DNA of 64,000 bases from assembly GCF_006874425.1 (NCBI RefSeq), contig NZ_VIJZ01000014.1, positions 1-64,000 of the forward strand. The letters run 5' to 3'. Below, one piece after another: positions 23,730 to 32,042 of the stretch; the first letter of the stretch is position 1, and every line of letters starts with the position of its first letter. The notes under the pieces were generated by a model. That model was not told the DNA's origin and searched no databases. It saw only the letters and a program-made list of their open reading frames with translations. Position numbers and translations under genes: made by a program. This DNA comes from Paenibacillus ottowii (lineage in GTDB: Bacteria > Bacillota > Bacilli > Paenibacillales > Paenibacillaceae).

Positions 23730-24290
23730 ATGAAGTGGATTGTAGGATTGGGCAACCCTGGTCCCCAATACGAGAAAACGAGACATAATGTCGGATTTAT
23801 GGCCTTAGATGCTCTGGCCTCGCGTCATAATATCCAGATTACCCAAAGTAAATGTAAGGCTTTGATTGGTGAAGGTCACATTGGTGGCGTAAAAACGGTA
23901 TTGATTAAGCCTATGACATATATGAATCTCTCAGGCGAGTCCCTGCGTGCTTATATGGACTACTATAAGGCCGATATGGAAGATCTGATCGTCGTATACG
24001 ATGATCTGGATACAGAGGTCGGTAAAATAAGACTGCGTTATCAAGGTAGCGCAGGCGGTCATAATGGCATTAAATCGATCATTCAGCATACAGGGACGCA
24101 GTCCTTTAATCGGATTCGTATGGGCATTTCTCGCCCAGAGCCTGGATATGCTATTGTCGATTATGTCCTAGGCACCTTTCCTAAGAAGGAAAAGGAACTG
24201 TTGACCGGAATGATAGAAGATACGTGCAACGCTTTAGAATACAGTCTGAATCATCCGTTTGAGCGGACGATGGCTGAATTCAACAAGTAA
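23730..24290 (+). CDS. pth: Peptidyl-tRNA hydrolase
   Basis: Encodes 186 residues from ATG 23730; the open frame upstream overlaps the divergent gene and has no family match. Pth releases peptides from prematurely dropped peptidyl-tRNA. Conserved parts are VGLGNPGPQYEKTRHNVGF, with the catalytic histidine in TRHN, PMTYMNLSGES, the VVYDDLD acidic site and GSAGGHNGIKSI. It is followed by fin, then mfd, as in B. subtilis. Confidence 0.97.
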   Translation: MKWIVGLGNPGPQYEKTRHNVGFMALDALASRHNIQITQSKCKALIGEGHIGGVKTVLIKPMTYMNLSGESLRAYMDYYKADMEDLIVVYDDLDTEVGKIRLRYQGSAGGHNGIKSIIQHTGTQSFNRIRMGISRPEPGYAIVDYVLGTFPKKEKELLTGMIEDTCNALEYSLNHPFERTMAEFNK

Positions 24291-24310
24291 GCTCTGACGC
24301 AGGTGGACGG

Positions 24311-24339
24311 GCTTAAATGGAAGATTGTTGGACATACTG
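24311..24339 (+). promoter_or_regulatory. Sigma-F type promoter for fin
   Basis: GCTTA (24311-24315, GYWTA) and GGACATACTG (24330-24339, nine of ten matches to GGnrAnAmTr), spacing within one base of the usual. B. subtilis fin is transcribed by sigma-F. Confidence 0.6.
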
Positions 24340-24376
24340 AAAGGTATAGAAAACTTTCAGGAGGCATATACATTAC

Positions 24377-24607
24377 ATGGTTGTTAATTATGTATGCAGA
24401 CATTGTCGAACTTTCTTGGGGCGAATTGACTCCGCAGCAATAACCGAAGAAAGGTTGGGCTTCCATTCCTTGACCCCTGCTGAACGTAGAGATATAATAG
24501 CGTATAATTCGGGTGGTGAAGCGACCGTTAAGGTCATTTGCGAGCACTGCAGTCAGGCACTGGAAAATAATCCAGAGCTGAGTCTGCTCGTAAACCCGCT
24601 CCAATAA
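24377..24607 (+). CDS. fin: Anti-sigma-F factor Fin
   Basis: Encodes 76 residues, the same length as B. subtilis Fin (YabK), with two zinc-binding CxxC pairs: YVCRHC near the N-terminus and VICEHC near residue 55. The middle TEERLGFHSLTPAERRDII is conserved. Fin inhibits sigma-F and helps the switch to sigma-G in the forespore. CAGGAGG lies 12 bases before the ATG, a rather long spacing. A sigma-F type promoter lies upstream and a terminator follows. With gin the window carries both forespore anti-sigma factors. Confidence 0.94.
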   Translation: MVVNYVCRHCRTFLGRIDSAAITEERLGFHSLTPAERRDIIAYNSGGEATVKVICEHCSQALENNPELSLLVNPLQ

Positions 24608-24666
24608 CAGGTATTCAACTGGTCTGATGTACCAGCTTGAGAGGTGAAGCGGTAATTCCGCTTATG

Positions 24667-24698
24667 GAGCCTTGGCAGTATTGCTGAGGCTTCTTTTT
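24667..24698 (+). terminator. Terminator after fin
   Basis: Stem GAGCCT(T)GGCAG / GCTG(A)GGCTTC closed by TATT, followed by TTTTT. Confidence 0.75.
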
Positions 24699-24741
24699 CG
24701 GTTTACATGTTACTATTTATAAGCATAAAGGGGTGCCTTTT

Positions 24742-27700
24742 TTGTTACAAGCACTTATTCAGGCTTTTACGAAGGATGCTGATTATGCATCCATTGCGGC
24801 AGGTATATCCTCAGGCATGAAGGAACAGCTGATATCAGGTTTGTCAGGCTCTTCAAGACAGGTACTGATGGCCGCACTTGCTGCAGATACCGGACGACCG
24901 TTAATGGTCATGACACACAATATGTTTGCCGCTCAAAAAATAGCAGATGATTTGCAGGAAGCGCTTTCCCCTGATCAGGTGTTATTGTACCCTGCTAACG
25001 AGTTGGTAGCTGCTGAAGCAGCCATATCCAGTCCAGAGACATTATCCCAACGAATTGATGTATTGATCCGATGCGCCCAGGGTTTTCGTGGGATTGTTGT
25101 CGTGCCGTTTTCTGGAGTACGGCGTCTATTACCAATCCCGGAGACATGGCGTGAGGCTCGTATTGATCTAAAAGAGGGAGAAACGATTCAGCTGGAAGCG
25201 TTTTTGCTGCATATGGTTGAGATGGGATATCAGCGTGTAGAGCGTGTGGAATCTCGTGGGGAGATGAGTGTACGCGGGGGAATTGTTGATTTTTATCCAA
25301 TGACGACCCGTTGGGGCTATCGTGTAGAGTTGTTTGACGATGAAATTGACTCCATCCGTATGTTTGATCCGCAAGACCAGCGTTCCATTGAAAAGGTACA
25401 GGAAGTTACTGTAACGCCGTGTAAGGAAATCATTGCAAATCACCAGCGTATGGACCAAGCTGCAGATGCCGCCGCCATATTGTTGGGGGAACAACTGGAC
25501 AAAATGACAGATCGTCAAGCTAAGCAGCATTTAAAAGAGGAAATTCATCGCGAAATTGAGCTGCTGCGGGAACATGTGTATTTTGACGAAATCTATAAAT
25601 ATATCTCTCTGCTGTATCCTGAACGTAAAACCTTGGCAGATTATATGCCGGAAGATACGATTCTGATCATTGATGAACCAGCGCGGATGCTGGAAACAGC
25701 CAGACAACTAGAACGGGATGAGTCTGAGTGGAATCTGCATTTGCTTCAAAACGGTAAAACTCTACCACAACTGGAGCTATCGGATGACTCGGATAATCTG
25801 TTGTATAACCGGAGATTTCAAACGCTGTTCCTGTCGATCTTCCTTCGCCAGGTTCCGCATACCCAGCCGCAAAACATTTTGAATTTCATCTGCCGGGGCA
25901 TGCAGGATTTTCACGGTCAAATGAATGTACTCAAGGCAGAGATGGATCGCTGGCGCAAGGCAGGCACACAGGTTATGATGCTGGCGAGTGGAGACGAACG
26001 TCTGGATCGGATGCGGCGAGTGCTTCAAGACTACGGTATTGATGAGCCAACCATGGCGATCGGTAATCTGCAAAGTGGTTTTGAGATGCCGTCTATTCAT
26101 CTGGCAGTGATCACTGAGGGTGAGATGTTCTCCCAGAAACAGCGGAAAGCACGTAAGCAGGGCCGACATGTAGACAATGCAGAGCGGATTAAGAGCTACA
26201 GCGAGCTGAAGGTAGGCGACTATGTCGTACACCAAAATCACGGGATCGGGAAGTACATGGGAATCGGCACGCTGGAGGTTGGCGGTATCCATAAGGATTA
26301 CATGCATGTCCTCTATGCGGGCGGAGATAAGCTGTCTGTACCGATTGAACAAATTGATCTGATTCAGAAGTATGTGGGCTCAGAGGATAAGGAACCCAAG
26401 ATTTATAAACTGGGTGGCAATGAGTGGACGCGTGTTAAAAGCAAGGTCCGCAGCTCTGTTCAGGACATTGCGGATGATTTGATCAAGCTATATGCGGAAA
26501 GACAGTCAGCACCAGGGTTTGCCTTTGAAAAGGATTCGCCGGAGCAGCAGGAATTTGAAGATATGTTCCCGTACGATGAGACACGTGACCAGATTCGGGC
26601 CATTGAAGAAATTAAGAAGGATATGGAGCAGAGTCGTCCGATGGATCGTTTGCTGTGCGGTGACGTAGGCTACGGCAAGACGGAGGTGGCTATTCGTGCT
26701 GCCTTTAAGTCTGCTATTGAGGGCAAACAAGTGGCTGTGCTGGTACCGACGACGATTTTGGCACAACAGCACTATGAGACATTCCGTGAGCGTTTTTCCG
26801 GGTATCCGTTCAATATTCAGGTATTGAGCCGTTTCCGCTCGCGCAAAGAACAGAATGAGACGACCAAGGGAGTTCGACAAGGTACGGTTGATATTGTCAT
26901 CGGTACTCACCGTCTACTTTCACAGGATCTGGTGTTTAAGGATCTGGGGCTGCTCATTGTTGATGAGGAGCAGCGTTTTGGCGTAACGCACAAAGAAAAG
27001 CTAAAAAAATTGAAAACGAACGTAGACGTATTAACGTTAACGGCAACACCTATTCCGCGTACACTGCATATGTCCATGCTGGGTGTACGTGATTTGTCAG
27101 TCATTGAGACGCCGCCGGAAAATCGTTTTCCAGTGCAAACGTATGTCGTTGAGCATAGCCAGACTCTCGTTCGTGAGGCAATTGAACGCGAGATGGCACG
27201 CGGAGGGCAGGTCTACTATCTGTATAATCGCGTGCAGGGCATTCAGGAGATGGCCGCCGAGATCAATGCGCTTGTCCCAGACGCCAAGGTGGGTGTAGGT
27301 CACGGACAGATGTCTGAAACGGAACTGGAGAAAACCATTTTGGATTTCCTGGATGGTGAATATGATGTGCTGGTAAGCACAAGCATTATCGAAACCGGTG
27401 TGGATATCCCCAATGTGAATACACTCATCGTGCACGATGCCGATAAAATGGGGCTATCCCAGCTGTATCAGCTGCGCGGGCGTGTAGGTCGTTCCAATCG
27501 GATTGCCTATGCTTATTTCACGTACCAACGTGATAAGGTGCTTACAGAGGTGGCGGAGAAGCGGCTTCAGTCTATCAAAGAATTTACGGAGTTGGGCTCC
27601 GGGTTCAAGATTGCGATGCGCGATTTGTCCATCCGCGGGGCGGGGAACTTACTTGGTGCCGAGCAGCATGGATTCATCGCATCCGTCGGTTTTGATCTTT

Positions 27701-28269
27701 ACTCGCAAATGCTGGCTGAGGAAATCAATAAGCGTAAAGTCAGTGTGCTTGGAGAAGAGGACCAGTCCAATCGGAATTGGAGTACATCGATTGATTTGGG
27801 TGTCGATGCTTACCTGCCTGGAGACTATATCTATGACAGCATCCAGAAGATTGAGATTTATAAAAAGGTTGCAGCGGTCAGCACCTTTGACGAGGCTTCC
27901 GAACTGGAGGACGAATTGGTTGATCGATTTGGCGATTTGCCAGAGGCGGTTCGTCATTTGCTTGCTGTGGCTCGTCTTAAAGTATATGGACGGATGTATG
28001 GAATCGAGTCCATTGTACAGCGGGATGACAATATCGTGCTGAAATTCCATGAAGGACGCCAGCAGGCGGTTCAGACTGCCAAACTTGCCGAGATTGGCAA
28101 TCGCTTTGAAAGACGTGTACAATTTGAACAGGGCACATCTATGAGCGCACGCATAAAGGGCAAAGGTCTAGATGATCCACAGTTGCTAGAACTGCTGGAG
28201 CAATTTTTGAGTGCATTGAAAGAAGCATTCACATTGAAGGAGGAACTGCAAAATGCCACAACTAAATAA
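24742..28269 (+). CDS. mfd: Transcription-repair coupling factor
   Basis: Encodes about 1175 residues, full length. TTG 24742 is preferred, eight bases after AAAGGGG; GTG 24733 overlaps that site. Mfd moves stalled RNA polymerase and recruits UvrA. An N-terminal UvrB-like part is followed by the polymerase-interacting Tudor-like domain (VGDYVVHQNHGIGKYMG). Then come the RecG-like translocase with GDVGYGKTEVA (Walker A), DEEQRFG (motif II) and LTLTATPIPRTL (motif III), and the TRG and C-terminal domains. Its stop overlaps the prsA start by 17 bases. Confidence 0.98.
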   Translation: MLQALIQAFTKDADYASIAAGISSGMKEQLISGLSGSSRQVLMAALAADTGRPLMVMTHNMFAAQKIADDLQEALSPDQVLLYPANELVAAEAAISSPETLSQRIDVLIRCAQGFRGIVVVPFSGVRRLLPIPETWREARIDLKEGETIQLEAFLLHMVEMGYQRVERVESRGEMSVRGGIVDFYPMTTRWGYRVELFDDEIDSIRMFDPQDQRSIEKVQEVTVTPCKEIIANHQRMDQAADAAAILLGEQLDKMTDRQAKQHLKEEIHREIELLREHVYFDEIYKYISLLYPERKTLADYMPEDTILIIDEPARMLETARQLERDESEWNLHLLQNGKTLPQLELSDDSDNLLYNRRFQTLFLSIFLRQVPHTQPQNILNFICRGMQDFHGQMNVLKAEMDRWRKAGTQVMMLASGDERLDRMRRVLQDYGIDEPTMAIGNLQSGFEMPSIHLAVITEGEMFSQKQRKARKQGRHVDNAERIKSYSELKVGDYVVHQNHGIGKYMGIGTLEVGGIHKDYMHVLYAGGDKLSVPIEQIDLIQKYVGSEDKEPKIYKLGGNEWTRVKSKVRSSVQDIADDLIKLYAERQSAPGFAFEKDSPEQQEFEDMFPYDETRDQIRAIEEIKKDMEQSRPMDRLLCGDVGYGKTEVAIRAAFKSAIEGKQVAVLVPTTILAQQHYETFRERFSGYPFNIQVLSRFRSRKEQNETTKGVRQGTVDIVIGTHRLLSQDLVFKDLGLLIVDEEQRFGVTHKEKLKKLKTNVDVLTLTATPIPRTLHMSMLGVRDLSVIETPPENRFPVQTYVVEHSQTLVREAIEREMARGGQVYYLYNRVQGIQEMAAEINALVPDAKVGVGHGQMSETELEKTILDFLDGEYDVLVSTSIIETGVDIPNVNTLIVHDADKMGLSQLYQLRGRVGRSNRIAYAYFTYQRDKVLTEVAEKRLQSIKEFTELGSGFKIAMRDLSIRGAGNLLGAEQHGFIASVGFDLYSQMLAEEINKRKVSVLGEEDQSNRNWSTSIDLGVDAYLPGDYIYDSIQKIEIYKKVAAVSTFDEASELEDELVDRFGDLPEAVRHLLAVARLKVYGRMYGIESIVQRDDNIVLKFHEGRQQAVQTAKLAEIGNRFERRVQFEQGTSMSARIKGKGLDDPQLLELLEQFLSALKEAFTLKEELQNATTK

Positions 28270-29371
28270 AAGAAAACCTTGGAGAATGCTCTCCTTGGGC
28301 ATGGCAGCGTTGCTGGCTATATCGGTGCTGGCAGCATGTACGAAGCAAGCGGATGAAAGTAAGGTCAAGGACGAGCCGAAGGACAACAGCAAGGTTGTCG
28401 TGACCTATAAGGGTGGAACGATTACCGAAAATGAGTTCAACCAAGAAATCAGCATGATGAAATTCTTGTATCCGGAATATGAGGCTGCTTTAGCTTCTGA
28501 TCAGGTACGGGAGCAAATTGTAAAGCAGGAAGTAGTGTACAAGCTATTGGCAGCGAAGGCGGATGACAAAGCCAAGGAACAGGGTGCCAAACAAGGGAAT
28601 GAACAGTTGGAGCAGTATAAAAAATCGGTCGGTGAAGACAAGTTTAAGAAATTTCTGACTGATCAAAAGCTGACTGAACAAGGTGTGAAAGATTACTTCA
28701 CGCGTGTAATGACGGTAATTAACAGCGAAACCAATAAAGTAACGGATGAGCAGCTGAAACAGGAATTTGAGAAAAATAAAGATCAATTCACGACAGCAAC
28801 TGTGCGTCATGTATTGATTAATTTCGAAGATCCAAAAACAAAGAAACAGCGCACAAAAGAGGCTACTCTCAAGCTGGCCAAAGAAGTAAAGGCGAAGCTG
28901 GACGCTGGAGCAGATTTTGCAACGATTGCCAAGAAGTATTCGGAAGACCCAGGTTCCGCATCTAATGGAGGGCTGTATGAGAATGCATCTGTAGCACAAT
29001 GGGTACCCGCTTTTAAACAGGCTGCCGAGACTCAACCGATTAACAAAATTGGTGACCCTGTGGAAACAGAATACGGATATCACATCATCAAAGTGGAGTC
29101 CCGGAATGAGCCAACATTTGATAAATTGAAGGACAACGAAAAGGCTGCCCTGAAAAATAAATTGGCTGGGGAAAGTATTCAAAACTTCTCCGAAAATGAT
29201 TTGGCGAAACTTGACCTGAAAATCAATCTGCCGAAGGCACCTGCTGCGAAAGAAAACAGTGGTGCAACGTCCGGTGCAGGCAGTACAACTACACCGAGCG
29301 GAACAACAAGCGGTACGAGCGATACTAAAGCTGGAACAGCCAAAGATGGAGCTGCAAGCGAAGGTAAATAA
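28253..29371 (+). CDS. prsA: Foldase PrsA-type lipoprotein (parvulin PPIase)
   Basis: Encodes 372 residues with a lipoprotein signal ending in LAAC (Cys at about residue 29). It is an extracytoplasmic foldase helping secreted proteins fold. A SurA-like N-terminal helical part is followed by a parvulin domain at about residues 180-284 (VRHVLINFEDP ... DFATIAKKYSEDPGSASNGG ... EYGYHIIKVESR). A low-complexity Gly/Ser/Thr tail of about 50 residues ends the protein. AAGGAGG and the overlap with mfd show coupling. B. subtilis has no prsA-like gene at this place, so its location is specific to this lineage. Confidence 0.92.
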   Translation: MPQLNKRKPWRMLSLGMAALLAISVLAACTKQADESKVKDEPKDNSKVVVTYKGGTITENEFNQEISMMKFLYPEYEAALASDQVREQIVKQEVVYKLLAAKADDKAKEQGAKQGNEQLEQYKKSVGEDKFKKFLTDQKLTEQGVKDYFTRVMTVINSETNKVTDEQLKQEFEKNKDQFTTATVRHVLINFEDPKTKKQRTKEATLKLAKEVKAKLDAGADFATIAKKYSEDPGSASNGGLYENASVAQWVPAFKQAAETQPINKIGDPVETEYGYHIIKVESRNEPTFDKLKDNEKAALKNKLAGESIQNFSENDLAKLDLKINLPKAPAAKENSGATSGAGSTTTPSGTTSGTSDTKAGTAKDGAASEGK

Positions 29372-29400
29372 CTGAACATGCATAAGGAATTGGGAACAGA

Positions 29401-29430
29401 TGAATACTATGGTCAGATATCACCATAAAC
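29401..29430 (+). promoter_or_regulatory. Sigma-G promoter of spoVT
   Basis: TGAATA (29401-29406), 17-base spacer, CATAAAC (29424-29430): close to the sigma-G consensus TGAATA / CATACTA. spoVT is a sigma-G gene in B. subtilis. It gives a leader of about 100 bases. Confidence 0.62.
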
Positions 29431-29538
29431 ACCATGACCGCGACGTTCTTCGTGACCGCTTCTGGGGGAGTGGAAGCGTCTTTCGATACCGTCAGTAGTT
29501 TACTAAATTCTTCTTGAGAAAGTGGGGCAACATGTGAA

Positions 29539-30081
29539 ATGAAAGCTACTGGTATAGTTCGCCGTATTGATGACCTTGGGCGGGTAGTTATTCCAAAGGA
29601 AATTCGCCGCACCTTGAGAATTCGTGAAGGAGATCCGCTTGAGATTTTTGTGGATCGTGACGGAGAAGTCATTTTGAAAAAGTATTCTCCTATTGGTGAA
29701 CTTGGTGATTTCGCCAAAGAATATGCTGAGTCCCTGTTTGAAAGCACAGGCCATATTACGATGATTACCGATCGTGATACCATTATTACGGTGGCTGGAG
29801 GCTCGAAAAAAGAGTTTCTGGACAAGCAGATCGGCAGCATTATCGAAAGTAGCATGGATAATCGTAAAACTGTGCTGGAGACAGCCAGTGGCTCTTATGA
29901 GCTAACGCGAGACCACGAAGAAACACTCTCGTCCTTTGTGACGGCTCCCATTGTTTCGGGTGGTGATCCTATTGGTGCTGTTATATTGTTGAACAAGGAT
30001 GAAAATGTAAAGATGTCCGAAATGGAGGTCAAGATGGCTGAAACAGCCGCTGGCTTCCTGGGCAAACAAATGGAACAGTAA
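29539..30081 (+). CDS. spoVT: Stage V sporulation regulator SpoVT
   Basis: Encodes 180 residues: an AbrB-like swapped-hairpin DNA-binding domain (1-50, MKATGIVRRIDDLGRVVIPK) and a GAF domain (about 57-178). SpoVT tunes the sigma-G regulon late in forespore development and affects spore coat and germination. The ribosome site is weak (GTGGGG with long spacing). It follows mfd-prsA, carries its own sigma-G type promoter and ends in a strong terminator. Confidence 0.97.
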   Translation: MKATGIVRRIDDLGRVVIPKEIRRTLRIREGDPLEIFVDRDGEVILKKYSPIGELGDFAKEYAESLFESTGHITMITDRDTIITVAGGSKKEFLDKQIGSIIESSMDNRKTVLETASGSYELTRDHEETLSSFVTAPIVSGGDPIGAVILLNKDENVKMSEMEVKMAETAAGFLGKQMEQ

Positions 30082-30093
30082 CACTCCGTTTCA

Positions 30094-30150
30094 CCCCTGT
30101 ATGACGTAAAGAATGGCCAAAGCCGTTCAACGTTGTACAGGGTTTTTTTT
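30094..30150 (+). terminator. Strong terminator after spoVT
   Basis: Outer arms CCCTGTA...ACGT / ACGT...TACAGGG, inner arms GAATGGC / GCCGTTC with a CAAA loop, then eight T. Confidence 0.88.
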
Positions 30151-30221
30151 CTTTCCGGAAGAAGAGACGGTATAATAGGACTCGTAAAAATGCTTATTCC
30201 AGGTGGGAGTGGAGACGGAGA

Positions 30222-31880
30222 ATGCAAGAGAATCGCGCCGCTTCGCGGCTGCTACGGGGCGCTGTCATTTTGACACTGGCAGCGGTAGTGAGCAAGCTTA
30301 TCGGCACATTGCAAAAAATTCCGCTGCAAAATATTGGTGGCGACGGCGTGTTTGGCATTTATAATACGGTGTATCCTTTTTATACGCTGTTCATTACTAT
30401 TGCAGCGGCTGGATTCCCGGCGGCCGTATCCAAATTTGTAGCTGAGTATGAGGCCGTAGGAAACCGGACAGCGGGGCAACGTGTTGCCCGGCTTTCTTCG
30501 CTTGTATTGGGCGTTTTTGGATTAATCCTAGGGCTGCTAATGTATACGTGTGCACCGCTAATCGGTCATTGGATCGATAACGCTCATGTCATTCCATCGG
30601 TGAGGGCGGCGGCAGTTGCCTTTTTATTCGTGCCGGTGATGGCGGGACTGAGGGGCTATTTTCAAGGCTTGCAAAATATGATCCCGACGGCTGTCTCCCA
30701 AGTGACGGAGCAGGCGATAAGGGTAAGCGTGATGATCGTATTGCTGCTGTTTATGCTGTCACAAGGAGCAGGGGCGGATATGATTGCCGCTGGAGCAGTG
30801 TTTGGTTCAGCAGCAGGCGGAGCAGCGGGCTTGATTGTCATGCTATTGTATTGGCGAGGGCACCGAAGGAGGCTTGAACGGCAAGGAATGATCGTGGCGA
30901 CAGTGCAGGCACAGACTGATGAGCTTCAACCAGCAGAAAGCAACGGTGCTTTGCTAAAGGCACTGCTGCGTTATGCCTTGCCTGTGTGCCTTGGAGCGCT
31001 AGCCGTACCGCTAATTAATCTGGTAGATACATTTACCGTCCCTCGCTTGTTAAAGCAGGAGGGTTTGGACGATACTGCGGTTATGGTGGCCTTCGGCGTG
31101 TATAACCGAGGGCTTCCGCTAGTACAGCTGGTCATGATGTTGGCCACCACATTGTCGGCACTGTTCATACCCTCGCTGGCTGAGGCTCGGGTGACCGGAG
31201 GTACGGAGTTGGCACGTCGTCAGTGCGAGCAATCGCTGCGCTGGTTTTGGCTGCTGGGACTAGCCGCCGCGACAGGTCTGATCGTGCTGGCCGTGCCCGT
31301 CAATGTGATGCTGTATGCAGACGACACTGGCAGCACGGTGATGCGCTGGATGGCGCTGACCGCTGTAGGCGGCACGCTCAGCATCATCTCGGCTGCGCTG
31401 CTGCAAGGGCTTGGCGCGGTTCGCGCGCCAGCTCTGGCGATGCTCGTCGCCGCAGCGGCCAAGGCGCTGCTAAACTGGCTGCTCGTGCCGCAGCTAGGCA
31501 CGGCTGGAGCCGCCATTGCGGGGGCAGTCGCCTATCTGCTGGCGGCTGTGATCAACATCGTGCTGCTGGCCCGCTTGGTGGGGCTGCGCGCGAGCTGGTC
31601 GGCCAGTGTGCTCAAACCGGCGGCATTGCTTGTCGCCTTGGCTGTAGCAGCCTGGGCGGCGATGTGGGGCACCAGCGCTGTGCTGGGTGCCATGGGCTGG
31701 GCTGCCGGGGGTCGTGCCACGGCAGCGGCGGAGAGCCTGCTGGGTGTAGCAGCAGGCACCGTCGTGTTCGTGATCGGCCTCGCACGCTTGAGGTTGATCA
31801 CGGAAGCCGAGCTTGTGGCGGTGCCTAAGCTCGGACGCCCGCTAGCAGCCGCGCTGCGCAGACTGCGTGTACTGGCTTAG
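30222..31880 (+). CDS. yabM: MOP-superfamily flippase (YabM, SpoVB-like)
   Basis: Encodes 552 residues, with about 14 membrane helices, of the polysaccharide flippase/MurJ-like family. The N-terminus LLRGAVILTLAAVVSKLIGTLQKIPLQ is seen in pieces such as AVVSKLIGTLQKIP, and the GLRGYFQGLQNMIPTAVSQ loop is typical of SpoVB/YabM. The cargo is probably a lipid-linked wall precursor or other glycolipid, by family. From about 31200 to the end, base composition becomes much richer in G and C than neighbours, with Ala/Gly-rich helices. GGAG precedes the ATG. It takes the yabM position between spoVT and mazG. Confidence 0.92.
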   Translation: MQENRAASRLLRGAVILTLAAVVSKLIGTLQKIPLQNIGGDGVFGIYNTVYPFYTLFITIAAAGFPAAVSKFVAEYEAVGNRTAGQRVARLSSLVLGVFGLILGLLMYTCAPLIGHWIDNAHVIPSVRAAAVAFLFVPVMAGLRGYFQGLQNMIPTAVSQVTEQAIRVSVMIVLLLFMLSQGAGADMIAAGAVFGSAAGGAAGLIVMLLYWRGHRRRLERQGMIVATVQAQTDELQPAESNGALLKALLRYALPVCLGALAVPLINLVDTFTVPRLLKQEGLDDTAVMVAFGVYNRGLPLVQLVMMLATTLSALFIPSLAEARVTGGTELARRQCEQSLRWFWLLGLAAATGLIVLAVPVNVMLYADDTGSTVMRWMALTAVGGTLSIISAALLQGLGAVRAPALAMLVAAAAKALLNWLLVPQLGTAGAAIAGAVAYLLAAVINIVLLARLVGLRASWSASVLKPAALLVALAVAAWAAMWGTSAVLGAMGWAAGGRATAAAESLLGVAAGTVVFVIGLARLRLITEAELVAVPKLGRPLAAALRRLRVLA

Positions 31881-32042
31881 CCCGGGTTGTGCAGCTTGCC
31901 ACATGAAGGCAGTACAAGCCATTTTATGAGCCTATACCACTTTGTGGTATAGTAAATGCCAAAGCAAAGGAAGCGGAAGCTGGACAGCGCCGGGTGTTTT
32001 TTCGGAGCCTGAATCCTGCTTTTGCGGAACGGAGGATTGGAT

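Noticed and set aside
31223..31828. 201-codon plus-strand ORF inside yabM
   Set aside because: Arg/Ala/Gly-rich shadow frame caused by high GC content; yabM is coherent across the same bases.
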